This document shows positions 47,490 to 59,329 of a DNA stretch of 64,000 bases, piece by piece. The stretch comes from Nepenthes gracilis. Taxonomy: Eukaryota > Streptophyta > Magnoliopsida > Caryophyllales > Nepenthaceae. The stretch's first letter is position 1. Every line of letters starts with the position of its first letter. A model generated the notes under the pieces. It worked only from the letters and a program-made list of their open reading frames with translations, did no database searches and was not told the DNA's origin. A program made the position numbers and the translations under genes. The stretch lies in contig BSYO01000010.1 in assembly GCA_033239525.1 (NCBI GenBank), positions 13,236,042 through 13,300,041 on the forward strand, in the 5' to 3' direction.

Positions 47490-48842
47490 TTAGTCTATAG
47501 GCTCAAAGGGCTCTGCAGCGGCCACCTCAAACGCTGGGGGCTTAGAACCAAATATTTTGACTGCTCTCTCGGATACTGCTTCCCTCTCAACCTTGGACAT
47601 GGGGGCCCCCAAGCATGGCACGTCTGCCATCTCAACTTGTCCTTCAGCCTCGTCTTCATTTCTGGCCTCGAGTGCTGGGGGCTCAGAAGAAGGTACCTGA
47701 ACAACCTCAGCAGGAAGTCTTAGGACTACTACATCTGGGACACTGACCTCCAAATTCTCGACTTGAGGAACCTGCTCAGCCTCCCCAAATTGAGTCTCAC
47801 TGATCCAATAAGCACCCTCGACAAATCTAGCAAGGAGATCAGATAGGGGCTTCTCGAACAGAAATGACAGAATAGCCAGCACCCCATATGAAGTAAGGGT
47901 TGGAGTTGGGATAGGCACGTCACTTGCTCCAGACTCAGTAACACCCATTGTAACAGACTTCAAAGGCTCACAGCCTTCATCTGGTCCGATGACCCCAAAC
48001 ATTTGGGCGGAGGAAGAAGTAGGAATTGGGCCCATCCTCATAGACGATCTCTTTCTCCTAACAAGTTGGTTGATGGTGGCTTCATCGTTGGAGAAGGACC
48101 TGGCTAAGGCCTCCTTATGCTCGAGTGCCTGGGCAAAATGCTTACTTATTTGTAGAGACCTCTACTTTCTTTTAGGAGCCAACGATGATGGAGGTGCGTC
48201 CGACCCTCTAAAAGAGACTTTCATTTAACATAAGCTAAAAATTCAACCAGCATCCATCGGTTCTTCTTATTCTCATTGAAGGAATCAACGTTTTCCTTAA
48301 TAAGATCTGTTAACACATTATCCGACTCCTTCTCATGGTCGAACACTGCAGTATTAAAAGACACTGAAACTCAACCCTATTCATTGAAGAGCTCCCATCC
48401 AAAGGGAGTCACCAAGAAGAAGAACCAGTATTTTCATCTTTTAGTTGAGTAAGGTTTTCCCCACTTAATATAAACTCAGGACAAGGAGAGATCGAAATCT
48501 AATCTGCTCCATGATGAAATCTAAAAATTACTTTCGCTGCCTTGATGTCAAACACCAGGCTATGAATGCGTGCAAAAATACACATAGAAACTAAATATTT
48601 AACGGTATTGGGTTGCAACCTTGTAATCGAGATATAGAAAGCCGTCATGATTCTATATGACTCTGGCACCATTGGAAAACGGAGCCATCCTTTTAAAATG
48701 AGTCTCGTACATAATAATATATCCCTTTGGTGGAAAACAAGCTCTACCATCCACTCCAGGCTAGAGATATACCGACAAGCCAATGGTAGTCAATGTCGGC
48801 CGACAAGAGAACTGATCGGATGTCATTAACTCTAAAAGCCAT
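47490..48842 (-). pseudogene. Antisense accessory ORF of the Tat element (putative gypsy-type transposon domain)
   Basis: On the strand opposite to gag-pol, an ATG at 48842-48840 opens MAFRVNDIRSVLLSADID. After a shift the 94-codon frame at 48499-48783 reads ...GWLRFPMVPESYR and LQPNTVKYLVSMCIFAR. This matches the plant 'putative gypsy type transposon' domain (PF04195 type: GLRFPL...L.PN.W..L..F). Text such as KYWFFFLVTPFGW continues to about 48400. A 183-codon acidic, Ala/Val/Glu-rich frame (47490-48041) forms the downstream part. Antisense extra ORFs between pol and the 3' LTR are known in Tat elements; their function is unknown. Stops and shifts show this copy is decayed. Confidence 0.72.
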
Positions 48843-49334
48843 TAGAAAAAATTAAGAAATTTTGAAAGGAGGAAGAAGATGAAAGGAGTTCAAGAGAACA
48901 AAAATGGAAAGCTTTCCAGAAAAATGTGGGAATGAAAGATTTCAAACAATTTTAAGTAAAGTTCTTTGAATCAAAACGACGCCATAAGCTAAAAATTCAA
49001 AAAGATATGCCTCATCATGACAGCAGCACGTGTCAACACCCTATAAGCTATGCAGTGTGTTAATCTTCCAAAGTCAATAATGATAACTGTATAATTTTTA
49101 GAATGGCACGGGACTCAAAGAAGCTCGCATTTAATGCTACTACTGATAGCACAGATGAAGTCTGTTGGACTAGGATCTCCCATTTGGACGTCTAATAAAG
49201 CTTGTCGGACTAAGAGTCCTCATTCAGCCAGCCAATAAAGTCCTTCAGACTAAGAACATGGGTTTAGACAACTAACTATCATCGGATATCATACAAAAAG
49301 GTTGAACTTTAAGCTTCTCGGTATAGGGGGTTAG

Positions 49335-50070
49335 CGATGGGTATAGTTACTAACGACCCAAGGGAAAGATCTATCAAAACATTTGACCAATTTACTTAAT
49401 TCCTTAACAGGAATTGCGGACTTTGAAAGTCACTTGAATAGAGACCCAATCGGCTCATATAACCTAAAGTTGGTAAATGAGCCTATCGATCTTATCCGGG
49501 CAATTTACTTCCTGAATAAAAATAGAACCAACTCCAACCGACCAAAATAAATAGCTTCCTTCTCTTATCTGGTTTAACAGATTTAGTTGCCAGTTAGAAA
49601 TTACCGACTAAATAATATCTTCTTATCCATCCAGATGATTCCTTAGGCGATTGGTAGGAAAGGTTAGCTATCCATTATTTTTATATAAACTCCTCCTTCC
49701 CAACGGAAAAGGAAAAGATGCTTAGCTAAAAGCCTAAAAAACTAACAAAGGACAATCTTAAAACACTTCAAGCGCATACTCTCACTCTCATTAATACGCT
49801 TTCTATTAAATGTACTTAATAAAACTATTTTTATAAATATTTTTATTTTTTATCCTCTCTTTTCTTTTTACAAAGAAATATTACTAATTTAAATATCAGA
49901 GGTTAACCAAAGAGTTGATCTCGTCAATCTTTTGATCGCATATTTGTTGTGTTGTGTAGGATTTAGGTTCAAAGTATACAGAGACTTGACCTGCGTCAAA
50001 CTGATCAGACAGTATTAAACAGTTCTTAATTTTCTAATCCGTATAATAATTCAGATCAGATAATGCATCA
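49335..50070 (+). repeat. 3' LTR of the Tat element
   Basis: 736 bp, CGATGGGTATAGTTACTAAC to GATAATGCATCA, collinear with 40073-40796. The first base of the TG terminus has mutated. The probable polypurine tract GTATAGGGGG lies just upstream (49321-49330). Confidence 0.86.
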
Positions 50071-50075
50071 ATTTA

Positions 50076-50940
50076 CATGTTTTTATATTTTTATGAGTTG
50101 ATATTTTTGAAGAAATTTAAAAACATATACAAATTAAAAATATAGAAGTTAAAAAAGGGGGCTATTCCTCTACCTACTAAATTAAATTCAACAGTTAGCA
50201 CGCGGGGTAAGATTATTCGTTGCTTACCACATGTAAATCTGTTTTGATCAGTAGTACTAGCTTTTATGAATAAATGTAATGAAATTTAAAATGTGAATGG
50301 AAAATTTACATATTATATCCTTGTTGTAAACAATATTAATTTTGTTTGTTCTTTTTCCAGGGGTTTAGATACCCTTTTAAAAACTTCCCATAATATAATG
50401 AAAATTTCACATGTTTTTTTTTTTTTGGTTCAGCATTGTCATTGTATTGCTCTTTAAATTGGAATTCGATTTTCCATCTTCACTGATTTCAATTGCCCAC
50501 TCCTAATAGTAAGGAAAGATGTTTGATCAAAATATCAAGGTTGCTAATGCTCTCCTCGATGTGTGCATCCACGTGTATACATTCTCCCAAAAATAGATCC
50601 CACTCCCTTCATGATTAAATCATCATTAATGATAGTGATAATATTGATATTTATATATATTACATCTATTTTATTGACTACTTTTATAATATAATTTGAT
50701 CTTAATTGAATTATATTTGAGTTATTTATTTATTAATTATGACTAATCGATGCTTAAAACAAGCTCTTTGAAGATTGTAAGGATCGAATATATAAAATAC
50801 GCACACACATATTTGAGAAGTAGCTCCACCCATGAGGGATAACTGAAATGATGCCCATGTGTACTTTTTAGTAGATCCACGTAGGAATATTCCACATGTG
50901 CACTTAACAAAAACTTTACAAATGAAGTACCATAAAGAGT
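50076..50940. other. Intergenic DNA, no gene recognised
   Basis: AT-rich DNA with no domain-bearing frame and no repeat end that I can place. Confidence 0.5.
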
Positions 50941-51600
50941 GCGTTGGGATACAAGTCACACCTGTATGAACTCATACTTGGTTAATAGACTAATCGGAGG
51001 TTCAACCAAACACTCACATGGGGTATAATACTGAGACAGAGTATTATTGTGTTCACACGTGCAGTCAGCGCCCAACGGCTGAAGGGCGCCTAGCCGGACT
51101 ATTTAGTTAAAGGATATCTAGCCAAACTACTTGGCCGAAAGGTGACCAGCCCGATACTGATATTGAGGGGCGACCACACTATTGAGTTCAAAGGAGAACC
51201 ATATTGCTTATGTTGAAGAATGATTGATTGCCGACCTCAGTGGCCCATAATGAAAAATCACGCGAAATTTTCTTTATGGTTTATAAAAGGTAGTGTGATT
51301 GAGACAAAGAAATCACTGATAAAATTTAAAAATCAGTGAGCACTGCTAATAAAAGAAATTAAAGAAATGAGAGAAGAAGAGTTTTCTTACTCTATAGATT
51401 TCTTCTGATTCACTATTACTCAGGTCTATTTGATATAAGAAGTTGAATTCTTATATTTAGAATTTGTGTAACTGATTTTACATAGCGAGAATTTGTAAAC
51501 GTATAGTCCTGAAATTTTTTTCTCATATTCAAAAGAATATTTTCATATAAAATTACTTGTAATTTATATCTTTATTTTGTAATTATCGTTCGTTTGTTAT
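50941..51600. repeat. LTR-like repeat, ends not determined
   Basis: The stretch 51045-51190 contains imperfect units of about 30 bp (TAGCCGGACTA..., TAGCCAAACTA..., CCAGCCCGATA...). The part 51400-51600 (CTCTATAGATTTCTTCTGAT; TTCTTATATTTAGAATTTGT) resembles the U5 of copia LTRs in this window. I cannot place TG/CA ends or a TSD, so solo LTR is only a suggestion. Confidence 0.35.
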
Positions 51601-52249
51601 GTATTATTGTCATTGTCATTTCATTTTTTCCTCTTGATTCATTTATGCCGGTGGCAGCATACCCCAATAGAGCGTAAGTGTACAAATAACAACTACAATA
51701 ATTATCAATACATGAAAGGAATTCTTGTGTACTGGCGTTTGAGCCAGCATATGGACACCGTTGTATGTATTTTATTGTTCTGCCTTTTCTTTCCATAATT
51801 TTCAACTTTATTTATAAATAGGTTAACTTTTTTTAACCTAGTCATCATTCATATGAAAAGAAAATAAAATAAAAGATGGAGAACTGGAAAAAAAAAAAAA
51901 GGAAAAACCTTTTTCATTGTTCATAATCCAAAAGGTAAAATTTTCTCATCCTGAAATCATTCTTCCATTATCAAATAATTGTTTCAAACCTATGAACCTT
52001 AAGAGTTTTATTGGTGGCTTAGATATTGAAATTCAAAAAGTGTTGGTTATTTATAAAATATTAAAATAAAATCTTAGAGAAAACTAAAAAGTGATCGATT
52101 CCATTGTTAATAAACAAATCAAAAAAGTTTATTGATAGGGATTACTTATCAAGGTTAAGCAGCTATGGATTAGCACATTTATATTATTTGATCTATAATT
52201 TAACTTTTTTCATAATGAATATTTCACTTTCTCCACTTTGTCGATATCA

Positions 52250-54345
52250 TCAATGGATTTGTTTGCAACAAATACCACATCCCTAGACCTCCTTTGATTT
52301 GTATTGTATCATGCTTGATCCTTACATCCTCTAGAACATAATTAAAGAACTTACACTCAAACACTTGCAAATGGTTGTAGAAGACCTCCTTTTTGAATCA
52401 TACTCTTTCTAACACATCACCATTTAAATGACCGCTAGGAAAAACATGAAAGGTTGATTGCCTAAATCAATGTATTAAAAAACTCTCCCTCAAATAGGCT
52501 TGGGAGTTTCACCTCTAAAAGTACATAATGGATTCTTTCAATTAATGTCTAATTTACACTCTCGGCCACACCATTTAGTCGTGGTATATTCAAGAGATCT
52601 TTTGGTGTCGCATTTTGTGCAATTAACAATATGACTCAAATGTTGTAATGTATTCCCCTTTATTGTTATTTTGGATACTCCTTAACTTCCTTTTTTGGTT
52701 TCGAACTAAGGCTTAAAATTATACAAAGACATTAAGGGTTTGATTCTTTATCTATAAGGGATACACTTATAATTTTCTGAAATAATCATTAATAAATATT
52801 ATGAAGTACTCCACTGAATGTTTTAACATTGAGAGAAACACATATGGGGTATACATGAGCTCAAAAAGATCCTCTTTCTTAGTAGATGAGTTTTTCTTGA
52901 AATGAAACTCTCTATTATTTTCAAGCCAAACAATAAGGGTATATTTTCAACTTTGCCTCCTTCACATCTAAAAAAAAATGCTTTTTCCTTACTAAGTAAT
53001 TGAGTCTCTTCTCGCTCATGTGACTCAAACACTTGCGCCATGGGTCAGACGATTCATCACTTTTGGCCACAAGTATACCTCCAATTGAGACAAAGACTAA
53101 CAGTACATGTAAGTTAGAAACCTTTTTTTCACGAACCATTACTAGAGACCTTCTAATAAACTTCCATATATCCTCATAAAAAGTATTGCAAAACCTTTTG
53201 TCATCAAACTTATCAACTAAAATAATATTCAACTGGATATTCAAGATCTGTTATACATCTCTTAACACCAGTTTTGTATTGTTATTAATGATCAGACACA
53301 CATCACCATAACACAAGATCCGAAATAATTGGTTATTTCAATACTCCAAAATCGTCGTGAGTTAACATGTGAATAATTTCCTTCTAGATGCAATATAGAG
53401 TGATACACTGCTATGAATCATTCAATTTATCTGATGAACGACTAAGTTGATTACATCTTCCTCTTCACACAAAAAGAAAATGGAACTTGATAAAAATCAA
53501 ATCTCACTCCTCATCTTGAAATTTTTTTATCTTTTTTTACTGTCATCTGTATTTTCACACATTTATTTCTAATAATATTTTTTTGATATAACCCTTGTTT
53601 TTTGTAATTGTAGTATTTAAAATTTTGATACATTGATTTGACTTGCTTTGGCTTTTCCTCACTAGACTTGGAGCTTTTCCCATTGCCTTTTTCCTATGAT
53701 TTTGAGACCAGCATTTATGTGTGTGAGGATGTGGAGATTTTTGACCTCCGCCTCATCTTCCTATTGAAAAACTGCACCATCGATTATATCTAATATCACT
53801 AAATTGCTAGGAGTAGTGTTAACAATAATGATCCAGATAACCTCCCATGAATCCAATAGTATATTCAACAATCACAAAACCTAACAACTTATCGTCAAAT
53901 TTGGTACTCAAACCACTCAATTGGTCAGGACACCATTATAACTCATTTAAACGATCAGCTATAAAAGTGTCTTTTTTATATTTTATTTGTATTAACCTCA
54001 TTAAGTGATAAACCTTGTTATTTTCAATCTTCGAACTATAAAGCACTTTAAACTTCTCCAATAGTACTCTTCGTGTTTTTTATTACTGATATAATTATAA
54101 ATATTATCTTTAAGAAATCGTTGAATGTATGTACAAGCTTACTCATGTTCAAAACCACACCCTTCATCATATTTTGATTTGAATTTTTGGGTAACAAATA
54201 CTAAAAGATATATTATTTTAACATACAGTCTATCATTCATCTTACTCCTTCAAATATCATAATTTGAATAATTTAAGCAAATTATCTTGTTACTACCATC
54301 TATTAGTTCAAATAAGTTTTAAGACAACAACCTGTCTCTTTGATA
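52250..54345 (-). pseudogene. Copia gag-pol fragment, same family as Copia-1, inverted
   Basis: Read on the minus strand from 54345 it begins with a PBS-like TTGATATCAAAGAG and gag text near 54200 (NYDIW-type, related to 8860 in Copia-1). The GAG-pre-integrase piece is at 53244-52921 (KRFCNTFYEDIWKF; RKCLSHMSEKRLNYLVRKK). An integrase piece near 52560 reads LNGVAES, and text near 52330 reads FECKFFNYVLEDVR. It ends in integrase/reverse-transcriptase linker sequence; the rest of pol and the LTRs are not seen. Many stops. Confidence 0.75.
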
Positions 54346-54829
54346 TCAATTATTTGGATTTAGGCACAAAAAATATACACACAAAATCAAAAACTAATAT
54401 TTATAAATCATAGTTTCTAACCATTTCTTAAACCACCCTTGAGGTGATAATATGATAATATACATTGCATAACAATAAATAAAAATAAATTGGCAAAAAA
54501 TTTTATACAAAAAATCTATTTGAAAAATAAAGAAAAAAAATATCAAATTATAAATTTTAAAAGTATTCACTATATGATAAATTTTAATTATAAAAATCGA
54601 ATAACACAATGATACAATACCTTATAATGACAAACTCAAATAATAGAAAATATAATAGCAAATAAGAAAAAAATGATCGATAAAATTATTTTAATATTAA
54701 TTATAATTTTTGATAATTTGGATATGATAAAAATTAATTAAATATTATAAAATTTAAAAAAAATCAAAAATTACAATATGACTCCCAAAGTACATCCGAG
54801 AGGTGCCCGAGCATTGGTAGAATAATATA

Positions 54830-55300
54830 ATTATATATACATTTGTATAAATAATAATAAATAAAATAAAATAAAAAGAGAACAGAGTGCAACATCAGGG
54901 AGAGAGAGTAAAGAAGGAAAGAGAAGAAAGAAGAAGAGAGAGAAAAGAGGAGGAAAAGGGTTTTGCACACGGGAAGAGGCAACGGGCAGGGAAAAGAGAA
55001 GGAAGAAGGAAGAAGAAGAGAAAGGGGAGAAGGAGGTGGTCAGCAGCAATTGTAGGAGGCAACGGCGGTGGCAATGGCGGCGACATGTAGGAGGAGGAAA
55101 TCGCGTGCAAGTGGTTAGCGGCGGGCCTAGGAAGTAGTAGTGGCAACGGCAGTACATGGTGAGGAGAGAGTCGAGAAGGTCAGTGGTGGCCGTAGAAGGT
55201 AGCAGAGGCGGTGGCACACGTGGCAAGTAGAACTCACACAGGAGAGAGAAGGGGCAGTGGCACGGGAATCGCATTTGCAAGAGAGAGAAAAGGCCTAATT
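54830..55300 (+). repeat. AT / purine-rich / GGC-rich block, probable LTR fragment
   Basis: AATAATAAATAAAATAAAAT passes into GAGAGAGAGTAAAGAAGG-type purine DNA and then GGCGG/GCAACGGCGG-rich DNA. This is the same order as in the chromovirus-like LTRs at 20817-24774 and 56812-59312. The long minus frame (54831-55280, 149 codons) is leucine/serine/proline low-complexity text, not a gene. LTR termini are not visible, so it is likely a truncated copy. Confidence 0.5.
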
Positions 55301-56412
55301 TGGGTATTTTAGAGCATTATTTCTTTCGATTTGTAAAGTATAAGGTTGAGACAAATATTCTATAACCTTATCATTTATTTAATTTCACATTTGATATATT
55401 TTTGTTCCGATTTAAAGGTTTTAAATTTGTGAGTGCACTTTTAATTAACCTGTTTATTTTCTTGTATACGCATGAACTTTTTACCGATTGATTTACGTAT
55501 GTATTCTATTTCCGTTAATATTTGAAGATTTTATAGTTTTTTGAAAAAATAGATAATTTTATATCAGTATGTGTATATAAAAATATATATGAAACTTATA
55601 TAGGCTATACATTTTTACATGTATGTGTCAGGTTATAGTCAATATAATTAAATTTAGATATTAGATATTCTAGCTAGCTCCTGACGAGAAAATATTTATT
55701 ATTAAAAATCCCTTTTAATCGGCAGAAAAAGCTTAAACATAGTGACCCTTCATATTTAGATATTTAATTAAACCTTATAATATATTCAATTATTCTAATA
55801 TATCTGACAATTTGATAAATTACACCCAAAATTATAAGTGATAAAATATAGTGAGTAATCTTATTTATGGGAGATAAAGTACATAGGTAGTTTAAGATGT
55901 TTGCCCTATTTGCATTTGATTTGACATAAAATTATCGAGTCAAAAGTAAGCATTCTTTTAAGTTAGTTTTTAAATAATTGAAATTCAAATTTGATTTATG
56001 TTTTGTGTTTCTATATAAATTTAGATATTTTGACTTGGATTTTGGATTTAGATTTGAGATTTGCCAATTTTATCCACAAATAGATTTTGGTATGCCTCGT
56101 ACATTTAATTTTAAATATATATTTTGATCCAAATCTTTAGAGTATTTGCTATAATATTGCTTCAGTTTCTGTGCATACTATTGGATTATTCAACTATCAA
56201 ATTCTACCCTTTCTCTAATTAATTAGACCCGTTTACTCATATATATACTTATTGAGTTAAAAACCCATATTTTCTATTTTGTCACTTCAGAGTAGAAGGC
56301 TCAAACGTATTGCAGTAAGATGAATATGATCTGTCAGCTATTCGTTCAATTTGGTGAGCTTTAGCTTCGTTATAGTTTAAATTAGTATTTATTATGATTA
56401 GATTTTAAATTA
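55301..56412. other. Intergenic DNA, no gene recognised
   Basis: AT-rich; no recognisable frame or repeat. It ends at 56412, where similarity to the chromovirus interior at 62484 begins. Confidence 0.5.
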
Positions 56413-56796
56413 GTAATAGACCAAACGTCATTTGAACTGTGAGAAACCTCGAACACCTCCTCCACTTTCTAAAGTCTAACTTAAACCTTAATTGAGATTA
56501 ACCATCCCAAAATTTTTTCAAATCGGCTCACATTTAATCATTCGAAGGACTCTCCATCTTGCCTACAGCAAACCATCGTTCACAAAGCAACCAAATTTTC
56601 ATCTAGCTGCTGAAACGAAACATTCAAAACATCGCTCGCATGACTCATCATAGCCTATTAATCGACTTTCCGAGTCGAATTCAAATATTAACGACCCAAA
56701 CTTCCATTCTTTACCAAAGGCTATACTTATCACGCCAGATATTCAATTAATTTCTTATCCGAGATGACCCAAAAACCCCTCTCCTTACGACCTTTT

Positions 56797-56807
56797 CTCT
56801 GATACCA
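56797..56807 (-). other. Primer-binding site of the downstream tandem copy
   Basis: On the minus strand TGGTATCAGAG follows the LTR end GTGACA after four bases (GTGG). The same arrangement is at 62879-62869. The match to the plant tRNA-Met PBS consensus is perfect over these 11 bases. Confidence 0.85.
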
Positions 56808-57974
56808 CCACTGTCACGACCCGGGACCACAATGTACACAGGTCAAAAATAAAATCAATAATAATATTTCCATCAAACATAATAACCCAACCCGGGTGTG
56901 ACAATCAAACACATGCAGGACCCAATATAAATAAAACCCGCACAAGATCTCATCGGATATGAATCCGGACAAATAATACATGACCTGCTATCCATAATCG
57001 CAAGGGAGGTATCCAAATTTACAACTCATCCACAATACTATAACTTCAATATTTCTCATTACAATGATCAAGGCACCATCCGGCGATAAATAATAACCAT
57101 AACATATCCTCGAGATCAGAAATATACCAAATGTAATATCTCCACTCGCCAAAAGGAATATCCGAGCCCGATCACGTCCGAGCTCCTGCAAGCGTATCCA
57201 TGCCACTAGTCTGAAGGGATAAAACATGAAAACGTAAGCCTAAAGCTCAGCAAGTATCAAGAATCGTATAAAACGGTACACATAAATCAGAAGCAGGGAT
57301 GTCGCATAGCAATCACGTAAAATAAAACATCATGTCCGTGAAATCCCTGAAAATCGAGGAGATGTCTCGTACTAAATCGTCGTCCGTAATAACTCGTCCC
57401 TCCGGGACAAAATCATATTAACCACGATCCGGTAAAATCTCATAGACGATATCATATCATATGATCCGAGGTCACATACGTCGCAACCGTCACCACATCC
57501 ACGTGGAGACACATACCGTCGTCCGGATCTAAAACTCATAATGCAGAAATTAAGACAAAACTGCCGGAACTAAAACATAAATCAAAACACGTTCCGGGTT
57601 TATCACGTCAGCACGTACGAGACATTCCTATCGCCCATCCGTGGGCCAAACCACGTATCTCAAATCATCGTACACCCAAATACGTGCAGAAATACAAAAC
57701 ATGCACGAAATCGGAGAACCAAAGATCAATGATACCAACTTGAGGAAGGGTTACCCTCGTCCGGTCACCACGGCTATATATCGGCTACGAATTAGGGCAG
57801 TAGCTCAAGGCCATCCATGTACTCTGTCTCCCATAGATTAGGAACTTGCTCACTATGTTTCACCACCCGCGGCTTTGGGTGCAACCTCAACTTTTAGTTA
57901 TATATTAGGACGTCCGAATACATTAGTTTTTCGTCAATTCCTTACGATTGTTCTCAATTAAATACACAGTGGGG

Positions 57975-58070
57975 CAATACCTCATCTTCCTTACGGCGGA
58001 AGTAGCCAATACATCATCTTCCTTACGGCGGAAGTAGCCAATACCTCATCTTCCTTACGGCGGAAGTAGC
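57975..58070. repeat. Three tandem 32-bp units in the chromovirus LTR
   Basis: CAATACCTCATCTTCCTTAC plus CGGCGGAAGTAGC repeats at 57975, 58007 and 58039 with one substitution. Each unit contains the inverted pair CTTCC...GGAAG. There are no spacers, so it is a minisatellite, not a CRISPR array. Confidence 0.95.
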
Positions 58071-58399
58071 GATGCCTCGGATCACGTAGTGATCCCACCC
58101 CGGCAAAAGATGCATGGTTAGTGCAAGGCCTGGTTCATGGTTCCACAATATACGGATACCAAACATACATATATATCGTCGGGTGTCCAAAATCCTCCAA
58201 ATCATAAATACCAAGACAAAACCACCGCTGTAGATAAAACATACATGCATGTATACAATTGATAAATTGAGGGTATTTAAAAATACATACATGTTAGTAA
58301 AATCTCCCATGAGTCAAAATACATCAAAAATTAAATCGGACCAAGAATAGGGCTAGAGGATACTTGCCTTAACATCATACTCTGCAGATCGAAAGAAAG

Positions 58400-59043
58400 G
58401 ATGTCCCAAGCACTCAATCGAGCCTTTCTCTCTCCTACCGCCTCTGTCTCTCTCCTCCGCGCCACGTTCTCTGCCGGCCGTTGCCAGGCAGACTCAGCTG
58501 CCGCGCGCTCCGGCTGCTGGCCGCTCGTCGCCACCACCGCCTCTCGGCACCACCCGGCCGGACCGGCGCCGTTAGATGGCCGCCGCTCTCTTCGCACAAC
58601 CGACGCCGACTCACCCGACACCGATTTCCTCACCCATCGCCGCCGCCGCCTCAATCCACAACCACCGCAACAATCGCGCCACACCCACGACCACCATCGA
58701 CCGCCGCTCAAGCTGACGCAGCGCCGCCGTCGCCCTCTTCCTCTTCTCCCTTCTCCTCCTGCCCGCCGCCGCGATCTCTCCCTCTCGCAGCCTGCCGCTG
58801 CAAGCCGTCACCACCACGGCCGTCGCCCGGCCACCACCGGCACCATGCCATCCTCGTCGCACGCCGCCGCCGCCGCCGCCGGCCGCCTCCCGCCTCCTCC
58901 TCCTCTCTTCTTCCTCTCTCCGCTGCGAAAACCCAAAACCCTAACTCCCTCTCCCTTCACTTTTCTCTCTCCCCGATCATCCTTATCTCCCCTTTTTCTT
59001 TTTCTTTTTCTTTTTCCCCTTTTTCTTTTACCTTTTTATTATA

Positions 59044-59079
<36 letters not shown>

Positions 59080-59082
59080 TTT

Positions 59083-59125
<43 letters not shown>
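58400..59125. repeat. Low-complexity block of the chromovirus LTR
   Basis: In plus orientation: GCCGCCGCC-rich DNA (about 58420-58880), pyrimidine-rich CTTTTTC repeats (about 58900-59035), (TTA)n (about 59043-59085) and (TA)n (about 59088-59124). It is the mirror image of 21130-21680. Confidence 0.9.
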
Positions 59126-59129
<4 letters not shown>

Positions 59130-59329
59130 TTCTTTTATTTTAAATTCCAACTAGGCCTCCGAACAACATTATGGGCGCACTCCGAGCCCCACTCCGCACC
59201 TCCAATCATTCCCGAAAATCTTACGATATTTTAAATTATTTTCACCTCGTCCGAAATACCCAAAAATCACGATTAATATTAAAATAATGCAATTGGGATC
59301 CGAAATATCACACTCTCCCCTCCTTTTAA

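Larger units (their letters stand above)
40073..50070 (+). mobile_element. Tat-lineage Ty3/gypsy retrotransposon, full length but decayed
   Basis: LTRs at 40073-40796 and 49335-50070 enclose 8.5 kb. The flanking 5-mers are ATTTG (40068-40072) and ATTTA (50071-50075), a one-mismatch TSD. GCGCCGTCTATG follows the 5' LTR, as in many plant gypsy elements. Domain order is gag, protease, reverse transcriptase, RNase H, integrase, then a long region holding an antisense ORF before the 3' LTR. The integrase C-terminus lacks a chromodomain and ends in a WNASHLKKY motif, typical of Tat elements. Stops in all domains show it is inactive. Confidence 0.88.
56812..59312 (-). repeat. Complete LTR of the minus-strand chromovirus (2.5 kb)
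   Basis: TGTGATATTTCGGATCCC to TCCCGGGTCGTGACA on the minus strand. From its start it carries (TA)n and (TTA)n repeats, AAAAAGAAAAAG-type purine tracts, a GGC/GCC-rich block and then unique sequence including three 32-bp repeats. The large overlapping plus-strand frames at 58401-59143 (220-241 codons, Pro/Arg/Ser then Ile-Tyr runs) are translations of this low-complexity DNA, not genes. Confidence 0.87.

Noticed and set aside
54831..55280. 149-codon minus frame, Leu/Ser/Pro-rich
   Set aside because: It is the complement of a purine-rich tract and GGC block shared with chromovirus LTRs; no domain.
57975..58070. Three 32-bp direct repeats considered as a CRISPR array
   Set aside because: The units are head to tail with no spacers, and the DNA is a plant LTR.
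58401..59143. Plus-strand frames of 220-241 codons, Pro/Arg/Ser-rich with Ile-Tyr tails
   Set aside because: They are translations of GCC-rich, pyrimidine and TA repeats within a minus-strand LTR. Several overlapping frames are open at once and no domain is present.
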